Source: Candidatus Poribacteria bacterium (GTDB lineage Bacteria > Poribacteria > WGA-4E > WGA-3G). From it: 64,000 bases of DNA. Within the stretch, counting starts at the first letter, position 1. The number at the start of each line of letters is the position of its first letter. The DNA lies in NCBI GenBank assembly GCA_028821605.1, contig JAPPFM010000010.1, positions 124,001 through 188,000 of the forward strand, in the 5' to 3' direction. Made by a program: the position numbers and the translations under genes. Positions 58,902 through 64,000 of this stretch are shown one piece after another. The notes below the pieces were generated by a model. That model was not told where the DNA came from. It worked only from the letters and a program-made list of their open reading frames with translations, and made no database searches.

Positions 58902-60242
58902 ATGCAAAATACCAAAGTTCAGGCAGTTTCGTGGAATATCACCCGATTATGTAATCTGAAATGCACACATTGCTACCTCCCCGCAGGCTTCGTTGACACA
59001 AACGAATTAGGGGATGGAACCTTTCAAGTATCCGATATTCAAGGTTCACAAGAATATTCCAGAGATGCGGAACTAAGCCAATCACAATGTTTTCGCGTCA
59101 TTGATGAAATCGCCGAAATCAATCCACACATCCTCCTCATTCTCACCGGTGGAGAACCCTTATTACGCCCGGATATCTTGGAGATATCAAAGTATGCCTC
59201 CGATACCGGGTTTCTTGTTGTCATGGGCACGAACGGTGTGCTGTTGAACGATGGGGTCGTTGAGAAAATGCAACAGCACGGTGTTACCGGTGCAGGCATC
59301 AGTCTTGATTCTGTCCAACCCACAAACCATGATCGGTTTCGGGGTATGGAAGGCGCGTGGAAAGCAACGATGAACGGTGTAGAGGCACTCAAACGCGCAC
59401 AACTCGATTTCCTCGTTCAAACCTCCGTGACACAGTGGAATTACGACGAAATTCCGAAGATTGTAGAATTCGCATATCAACTCGGTGCGAAGGTGCTGAA
59501 TCTCTATTTTCTCGTCCGGACGGGAAGGGGTAAGACGGTAATGGACATTACGCCAGAGCAGTATGAAAAGGCGTTTGAAACGTTTTTCGAGTTGCAAGCA
59601 GCTTATGCTGGGAAGATGCTCATCGCGGCGAAGTGCGCACCGCATTATAAACGCGTTATCTATGAACAGCAATCCGATTCTGCTTTCCTTCAGGGCTACC
59701 CAAGTGGTACCTGTCCGTGTGGGATCTACTACTGCCGCATCACACCTGAGGGCGATCTAACACCTTGTCCCTATCTACCTGTTAGCGTCGGTAACCTCAA
59801 GGAGGAGAGTTTTGTCAAACTCTGGAATGAATCGGAAACCTTTCAGGACTTACGAAATCGAGATCTGCTTGAAGGGAAGTGCGGCGCGTGTGAATTCAAG
59901 GAAGTATGTGGCGGTTGTCGGGCGCGTGCTTATGCGACTACCAATAACTACCTCGCTGAAGATGCGTCGTGTGAGTATCAGCCCGGACAACACAACGCAC
60001 CTCCTGTTCAAATAGAGAAAAAGATTGCTTTTGCAACCGAAACCGATTATGATTTGCAGTGGAGCGAAGCAGCAGAAAAGCGGTTGAAGCGCGTGCCGTC
60101 ATTTGCGCGTGGTATGGTGGTCAAAAGCGTTGAAAAATATGCACGCGAACACGGTTATCGTGAGATTACACCTGAGTTGATGCAAGCCGTCAAAAAACGA
60201 TTTGACAAAACCGGCATCCCATCTTTCCGACCAAAACGCTAA
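58902..60242 (+). CDS. radical SAM/SPASM protein with C-terminal PCP_red domain
   Basis: A 446-residue iron-sulfur enzyme. The radical SAM cluster motif is C17-x3-C21-x2-C24 (RLCNLKCTHCYLP), followed by LLILTGGEPLLRPD. A SPASM region (GTCPCGIYYCRITPEGDLTPCPYLP, CGACEFKEVCGGCRARAYA) would bind extra clusters. The last 65 residues (LQWSEAAEKRLKRVPSFARGMVVKSVEKYAREHG...ITPELMQAVKKRF) are a PCP_red-like domain. This layout resembles heme d1/alternative heme maturation proteins (NirJ/AhbC/AhbD type) and peptide-modifying enzymes. No substrate peptide or heme gene is adjacent. A stand-alone PCP_red protein lies at 61956. Confidence 0.88.
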   Translation: MQNTKVQAVSWNITRLCNLKCTHCYLPAGFVDTNELGDGTFQVSDIQGSQEYSRDAELSQSQCFRVIDEIAEINPHILLILTGGEPLLRPDILEISKYASDTGFLVVMGTNGVLLNDGVVEKMQQHGVTGAGISLDSVQPTNHDRFRGMEGAWKATMNGVEALKRAQLDFLVQTSVTQWNYDEIPKIVEFAYQLGAKVLNLYFLVRTGRGKTVMDITPEQYEKAFETFFELQAAYAGKMLIAAKCAPHYKRVIYEQQSDSAFLQGYPSGTCPCGIYYCRITPEGDLTPCPYLPVSVGNLKEESFVKLWNESETFQDLRNRDLLEGKCGACEFKEVCGGCRARAYATTNNYLAEDASCEYQPGQHNAPPVQIEKKIAFATETDYDLQWSEAAEKRLKRVPSFARGMVVKSVEKYAREHGYREITPELMQAVKKRFDKTGIPSFRPKR

Positions 60243-60255
60243 TGTAAGGTCGTAG

Positions 60256-60274
60256 GGGCGAGGGCACCTCGCCC
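60256..60274. repeat. palindrome GGGCGAGG-GCA-CCTCGCCC
   Basis: An 8-base-pair hairpin with a 3-base loop lies between the radical SAM gene and the first PhyH gene. It is one of the short-loop palindromes of the window and could be a transcript-end hairpin. Confidence 0.7.
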
Positions 60275-60312
60275 GTGTGAGCCGTTGTCCCCTAAACGGT
60301 AGAGGAACTCGT

Positions 60313-61038
60313 ATGCTGACAACAGAACAGATAACATTTTTTCAAGAACACGGATACTTGATTCTTAAAAACCTCATTGATTCAGAGGTAATCGATGGGT
60401 GGCGAACACAGGTATGGGAACATTTTGGTTCCAGTTTTGAAACGCCAGAGACGTGGCCCAACGACTATGAGATTCCGGGCTTCACCTTCTCGCCGTTATT
60501 TGGGCATTTGCCTGTGATGCAAGAGATTACTGAGCAGCTTGGGGGTGGACAATTTTTTACAGGGGGTGGCGGTTCACCAATTATCAAATGGCCCAAGCCT
60601 GAAGAAGCGTGGTCAATGCCCAAGGATGGACACATCGACGCGTATGGTGCCGTTGCTGGTTGGAGTCCTTTCATGATAGGCGCGACAACCTACCTTTATG
60701 ATGCTGAACCCAAGGGCGGTGCTTTCATCTTTTGGCCCCAAAGCCACTATTCAACGCATAAATACTTTCTCCAATATCCAGAGCAGATTGATGGCAGTTT
60801 CTACGATATCGAAGGTTGGAACTGGGATGTGCTTTCGGATTTATCCCCAGAGGGACCCCGCGAATTTATAGGTGCTGCGGGGGATGTTGTGCTGTGGCAC
60901 GCGTTTCTCTGCCACACCGGATCGGAAAATGTGAGAGATGTTCCTCGTTTTGGTCTCTTCGCTCGCTATGCCCACAAACAACAGGAAGAGTTCAAATACG
61001 AGATTCCAGAGGATCTCTGGAAATATTGGGCAATATAA
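60313..61038 (+). CDS. phytanoyl-CoA dioxygenase (PhyH)-family protein, HxD type
   Basis: A 241-residue Fe(II)/2-oxoglutarate oxygenase. The opening MLTTEQITFFQEHGYLILKNLI is typical. Metal ligands are H107 and D109 (DGHIDAYG), with the distal histidine in LWHAFLCHTGS and the 2-oxoglutarate arginine in VPRFGLFARY. The start is ATG 60313 (GAGGA upstream), not the GTG at 60277 in the palindrome region. The next gene is a close tandem copy. Substrate unknown. Confidence 0.9.
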   Translation: MLTTEQITFFQEHGYLILKNLIDSEVIDGWRTQVWEHFGSSFETPETWPNDYEIPGFTFSPLFGHLPVMQEITEQLGGGQFFTGGGGSPIIKWPKPEEAWSMPKDGHIDAYGAVAGWSPFMIGATTYLYDAEPKGGAFIFWPQSHYSTHKYFLQYPEQIDGSFYDIEGWNWDVLSDLSPEGPREFIGAAGDVVLWHAFLCHTGSENVRDVPRFGLFARYAHKQQEEFKYEIPEDLWKYWAI

Positions 61039-61077
61039 GAAATGGTTATCAGCCCTTTACCGATAGAGGGAACTTAG

Positions 61078-61797
61078 ATGCTTACGACAGAACAGATTGC
61101 ATTTTTTCAGGAACATGGATACCTTATCCTTGAAAATTTTATTGACTCCGAGATAATTGACGAATGGCGAGAACAGATCTGGAACCATTTTGATTCCAGT
61201 TTAGAAACACCGGAGACATGGCCCAACGACTATGTGGTACAGAACTTCAGTTTCTCACCGCTGTTTGGGCAGCTGCCTGCGATGCAAGAAATTACCGAGC
61301 AGCTCGGCGGCGGGCAATTTACCGGTGGAGGCGGTTCACCGCTTGTCAAATGGCCCAATCCAGAGGAAGAGTGGTCGATCCCCGGTAGCGGACACATTGA
61401 TGCCTACGGTCCCGGTGGCTGGAGTCCGTTTATGCTCGGTGCGACGACCTATCTCTATGATGTCAAACCCGGCGGCGGTGCGTTTGTTTTTTGGCCCCAA
61501 AGCCACTACTCAACGCACAAATATTTCCTTCAATATCCAGAGCAGATTGATGGCAGTTTCTACGATATTGAGGATTGGGGATGGCATGTGCTTTCAGATT
61601 TATCGCCGGATGGACCTCGTGAGTTTATAGGTGCTGCGGGTGATGTCGTGTTGTGGCACGCGTTTCTCTGCCATACCGGCTCAGCGAATATAAGAGACAT
61701 TCCGCGTTTTGGTATTTTTGCACGCTATTCCCATAAAAAACGGGAAGAGATTAAATACGAAATTCCAGAGGATCTTTGGAAATATTGGGTCATTTAG
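61078..61797 (+). CDS. phytanoyl-CoA dioxygenase (PhyH)-family protein, tandem paralogue
   Basis: A 239-residue protein that aligns with the upstream gene over its whole length; most positions are identical, including GHIDAYG, FFWPQSHYSTHKYFLQYPEQIDGSFYDIE-type stretches and LWHAFLCHTGS. One or two residues are missing in the glycine-rich GGGQF(F)TGGGGSP stretch. GAGGGAA precedes ATG 61078. The iron ligands are intact, so both copies should be active. A recent duplication. Confidence 0.9.
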   Translation: MLTTEQIAFFQEHGYLILENFIDSEIIDEWREQIWNHFDSSLETPETWPNDYVVQNFSFSPLFGQLPAMQEITEQLGGGQFTGGGGSPLVKWPNPEEEWSIPGSGHIDAYGPGGWSPFMLGATTYLYDVKPGGGAFVFWPQSHYSTHKYFLQYPEQIDGSFYDIEDWGWHVLSDLSPDGPREFIGAAGDVVLWHAFLCHTGSANIRDIPRFGIFARYSHKKREEIKYEIPEDLWKYWVI

Positions 61798-61924
61798 AGA
61801 ATGGAAACTGTCAGTCATCGGTTTCCGTCGGCTGTCAGTCTTTGAAGCACGGCATGTAAGTCAAAGCAACGCACCGGGAAACCGGGTATATGGAAAAGAT
61901 CTTTTCGAGAAGCCTTCCTTACTG

Positions 61925-61945
61925 AAACGCAAGGAAAATTAAAAA
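61925..61945 (+). repeat. dispersed leader element tail, copy C
   Basis: GAAACGCAAGGAAAATTAAAA directly precedes the AGAGGAGAAAC ribosome site of the gene at 61956. Only the 3' tail of the element is recognisable here. Confidence 0.6.
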
Positions 61946-61955
61946 GAGGAGAAAC

Positions 61956-62369
61956 ATGAACGAACAAAACAGTGCCAACGAACGGCTTACAGATGTAGAA
62001 GAACGCTTGACACGTGTGGAAAATCTACTCGTCAGTATCAACGAGAAGTTGGGACAACGTTCTGATGTCGGTCAAGTTGATACCGAAAAGGCAGAAGGGC
62101 TTAAACAGTGGGTAACCGATTACGTCTCAATGCGTTTACAGCAGTTAGTGCCAGAGACGTGCGATCATCCTGATGAGATTGCCCTTCAGGACGGTCCCTA
62201 TCTTGACAACACCACGGTGCCTTGTACTGAGGAAGTCGAGCATCGGGTCAAGCGGATACCGATTCCGTTTGTTCGCGAGATGGTTGTGCAGCGCGTCGCT
62301 GACAATGCCCGGCAAGCCGGTGTTGAACGTGTAGATATTGAGTTCTTTGAGAAAGCAGCAACTTTTTGA
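61956..62369 (+). CDS. coiled-coil plus PCP_red-domain protein
   Basis: A 137-residue protein. Residues 5-35 are a heptad coiled coil (ERLTDVEERLTRVENLLVSINEKLG), and the last 50 (EVEHRVKRIPIPFVREMVVQRVADNARQAGVERVDIEFFEKAA) match the PCP_red-like domain that also ends the radical SAM protein at 58902. Cysteines at CDHPDE and PCTEEVE could bind a cluster. AGAGGAG precedes ATG 61956. The shared domain and closeness suggest the two proteins work together or bind a common partner; this is an inference. Confidence 0.75.
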   Translation: MNEQNSANERLTDVEERLTRVENLLVSINEKLGQRSDVGQVDTEKAEGLKQWVTDYVSMRLQQLVPETCDHPDEIALQDGPYLDNTTVPCTEEVEHRVKRIPIPFVREMVVQRVADNARQAGVERVDIEFFEKAATF

Positions 62370-62456
62370 CAATGCAAAGCCACAGAGGAGTTTCCTCTGC
62401 CCAATTTTGATTGGAAGGACTTCTTAAAGGCTCCAGTGTAATGACAACCACTTACT

Positions 62457-62834
62457 ATGGACTGGGTTTTCAACACGTTCTCGGAATATCTTGAGAACGA
62501 CTTCAAAAAACGAATCGGGAACGCAAATCCCACCGTTGGTGATCTGTGGGAAGCATTTCAAGTGCTTTTCCCTGCGACATCAGCGCAGCTCCTCGTGCAG
62601 GAACCGGTCGGCAATACGGTGCGATTTAAACCGCTCGCGTTCTATCATGCGGACGAAATGGGTCCCTTGATTGAAACTCCATTGGCGTATCTCAGAAAGA
62701 ATTTCGGGGGCGGTAAATTCAAAATCAACTTCTATCACGGCATGCAGTTCATCGCGACCATTAATTTCAAACCGGAGGGTCCTGAAATCTGGCGCGAACT
62801 ACCGGAAATGGAAACCAATCCTACGATCGACTAA
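62457..62834 (+). CDS. small conserved-looking unknown protein
   Basis: A 125-residue soluble protein (MDWVFNTFSEYLENDFKKRIGN...). The N-terminal half is helical and the C-terminal half alternates strands (GGGKFKINFYHGMQFIATINFKPEGPEIW). No family, signal or membrane segment recognised. It has no strong ribosome site and lies between the PCP_red protein and a HEAT-repeat protein on the same strand. Confidence 0.55.
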   Translation: MDWVFNTFSEYLENDFKKRIGNANPTVGDLWEAFQVLFPATSAQLLVQEPVGNTVRFKPLAFYHADEMGPLIETPLAYLRKNFGGGKFKINFYHGMQFIATINFKPEGPEIWRELPEMETNPTID

Positions 62835-62852
62835 ACTGACACTTAAAGGAGT

Positions 62853-62873
62853 AGGCACACCAAGGTATGTGCC
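62853..62873. repeat. GGCACA palindrome
   Basis: GGCACA-CCAAGGTA-TGTGCC is a 6-base-pair hairpin of the same look as GGCACAC-TCC-GTGTGCC at 38561. It lies between two small genes. Confidence 0.5.
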
Positions 62874-62886
62874 GTAACCGTAGACA

Positions 62887-63327
62887 ATGGACATAAGTCA
62901 GCAACTGGTATTTGAGGAATGCCCCGCTTGTAGAAATGCGAACCTCCGACAGTTGGATGGTAATTCTTGGTTTTGCTTGGATTGTGACTGGGATAACCTT
63001 GCAGTTATTCCGAAAGACAATGACGAATTGATCGCCTCTCTCCGTCATGGAGACCTTCATTCTCGGCGTATCGCTGCGCAAGCGTTGATTAATATCGGTG
63101 ATGCAGATCGACACCTCGCCACCATGATGGACACAAATGCACTGCTGGAAGCGTTGGACGACGAGGATGCGGATGTCCGCTACTTCGTTGCCGTTGCTCT
63201 CGGCAAACTGGAGGCGAGTCTTAGTCTCGGCAAACTCAAGCAGCTTGCCCAAAACGATGCTTCCGCACTTGTACGAGAAGGTGCTAAGACGGCGGTTGAG
63301 CAGATAGAATCTCGCCAGTTGTCTTAG
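62887..63327 (+). CDS. small zinc-ribbon plus HEAT-repeat protein
   Basis: A 146-residue protein. The N-terminus holds a zinc ribbon (CPACRNANLRQLDGNSWFCLDCDWD, four cysteines in two CxxC pairs). HEAT-like helices follow (ELIASLRHGDLHSRRIAAQALINIGD, ALLEALDDEDADVRYFVAVALGKLE, QLAQNDASALVREGAKTAVEQI). The order is the reverse of the protein at 27917-28479, which has HEAT first and zinc last. Probably a binding protein; partner unknown. Confidence 0.75.
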   Translation: MDISQQLVFEECPACRNANLRQLDGNSWFCLDCDWDNLAVIPKDNDELIASLRHGDLHSRRIAAQALINIGDADRHLATMMDTNALLEALDDEDADVRYFVAVALGKLEASLSLGKLKQLAQNDASALVREGAKTAVEQIESRQLS

Positions 63328-63330
63328 TGG

Positions 63331-63370
63331 TTATTGGTTATCAGTTGTCAGTCTTGAGGTAGTGTTAGTT
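63331..63370. repeat. TCAGTT-heptad half element
   Basis: TTATTGGTTATCAGTTGTCAGTC is the left arm of the heptad element, without the full right arm. Another left arm lies at 61805-61840. Confidence 0.55.
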
Positions 63371-63462
63371 GATAAGCGCAACCAACGGGCGCGCTGGGTA
63401 TACGGAGTGGAACTTTCTTGGCACATCCTGCCTGATCGAACTGCAAAGTATAATTAAAAAAT

Positions 63463-63485
63463 CGAACCGCAAGGAAAATTAAAAA
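63463..63485 (+). repeat. dispersed leader element tail, copy D
   Basis: The tail CCGCAAGGAAAATTAAAAA (after GAA) ends 2 bases before ATG 63487. AAGGA within it is the only Shine-Dalgarno for the oxidoreductase gene, so the element appears to supply its translation start region. Confidence 0.65.
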
Positions 63486-63486
63486 C

Positions 63487-64000
63487 ATGGAGAAAGTTCG
63501 ACTTGGTTATATCGGCTGTGGATTCATGGCACAGAAGGTCCACATCCCGAATTTTACAAGCATTCCTGACTGTGAACTCATCGGGCTTGCAGAGGTGCGA
63601 TCCGAACTCGGTAAAAAAGTCCAAAGCCGTTTCGGTATCCGGCACCTTTATCGGGACCATGAAGAACTTGCACAAAACGTTGATATTGAGGCGGTTGCTG
63701 TCTCCGCGGACTTCGCATTACAAGGCGAGATCGCGAAGGATCTCCTTTTAGCTGGCAAGCATGTCTTCATGGAAAAACCGATGGCGGTTTCCACTGAACA
63801 AGCCGAGGCAATTGTGGCGGCATCACAGAAGTCTGGGAAGAAGTTGATGGTCGGCTATATGAAGCGTTACGATGCCGGAAACGAGATTGTCAAGTCACGG
63901 GTCTCACAGTTTCGAGAAACCGGTGAACTCGGACGCTTGACTTACGCCAGAAATCATGGCTTCGGTGGGGATTGGGTGTGTAATCTTGATACCCACATGG
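63487..64000 (+). CDS. Gfo/Idh/MocA family oxidoreductase, 5' part only
   Basis: The frame starts at ATG 63487 and runs off the right edge; 171 codons are visible. The Rossmann fingerprint VRLGYIGCGFMAQKVH and the EKP motif VFMEKPMAVSTEQAE are clear, then VGYMKRYDAGNEIVK. Related at family level to the 6298 and 56174 genes but not a close copy. The ribosome-binding region is provided by a dispersed leader element. Confidence 0.9.
   Translation, partial: MEKVRLGYIGCGFMAQKVHIPNFTSIPDCELIGLAEVRSELGKKVQSRFGIRHLYRDHEELAQNVDIEAVAVSADFALQGEIAKDLLLAGKHVFMEKPMAVSTEQAEAIVAASQKSGKKLMVGYMKRYDAGNEIVKSRVSQFRETGELGRLTYARNHGFGGDWVCNLDTHM

Noticed and set aside
61709-61942. 77-codon frame after the second PhyH gene
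   Set aside because: Its first part is the end of the PhyH gene in another frame and the rest is repeat and leader element; no coding signature.

Overview
The window reads as one contig from a mid-GC, gene-dense bacterium that is not close to the usual model organisms. Its gene content points to Candidatus Poribacteria or a neighbouring sponge-associated or planctomycete-like lineage. The signs are a planctomycete-type cytochrome c/DUF1549/DUF1553 protein paired with a DUF1501 protein, four phytanoyl-CoA dioxygenase-family genes, three Gfo/Idh/MocA oxidoreductases, three tandem giant WD40 proteins, and many dispersed palindromic and heptad repeats between genes. This assignment is an inference from content; no rRNA or tRNA gene is visible to confirm it.

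Layout. 1-4.5 kb (minus): DUF1501 and PSD1/cytochrome c pair. 4.8 kb: a lone PD-(D/E)XK protein behind a near-consensus promoter. 5.4-9.1 kb (minus): an operon of two PhyH-like oxygenases, a Gfo/Idh/MocA oxidoreductase and an exported methyltransferase, diverging from a sugar isomerase-like gene and bioF (9.3-11.4 kb). 12-13.7 kb: cupin and M20 peptidase. 13.8-20.2 kb: three tandem WD40 paralogues. 20.4-22.5 kb: an AAA ATPase plus TOPRIM-like partner (frameshifted) and an RNHCP protein. 22.4-27.5 kb: OmpA-like protein, outer-membrane barrel, rpiA, aspartoacylase-like and Xaa-Pro peptidase genes. 27.5-31 kb: a broken MNT nucleotidyltransferase, a HEAT/zinc protein with a slippery start, an ECF sigma/anti-sigma pair, then a 430-base gap holding a tRNA-like minihelix and a HEARO/IscB omega-RNA-like structured RNA with no IscB gene. 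31.2-39.5 kb: a complete peptide/nickel-type ABC transporter operon interrupted by an MNT-HEPN fusion gene, followed by an SDR. 39.6-48.9 kb: a defence island (type III-like Res, three AT-rich unknown ORFs, Mod, an OLD-like ATPase-TOPRIM gene, a STAS-like DUF4325 gene and a DUF559 pseudogene) bordered by CCCCTGATAAGGGG-type repeats. 49-58.8 kb: housekeeping and metabolic genes (formamidase, trypsin-PDZ protease, PorV-like barrel, rsmI, 3-hydroxyacyl-CoA dehydrogenase, TVP38, L,D-transpeptidase, Gfo/Idh/MocA, DMT transporter, CopD-like protein). 58.9-64 kb: a radical SAM/SPASM/PCP_red gene, two tandem PhyH paralogues, a second PCP_red protein, two small unknowns and the start of another Gfo/Idh/MocA gene.

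The main points for a second look are the orphan HEARO-like RNA and tRNA-like minihelix at 30.16-30.52 kb, the composite Res-x-x-x-Mod-OLD island, the MNT-HEPN fusion inside a transporter operon with its HEPN histidine apparently lost, and several small lesions that are either real or assembly errors (22.06, 27.59, 27.95, 36.47, 48.14 and 48.80 kb). Families of dispersed elements sit in leaders and gaps; one of them supplies the ribosome-binding region of at least three genes. Start sites were moved from the longest reading frame wherever a Shine-Dalgarno, signal peptide or promoter made that necessary.
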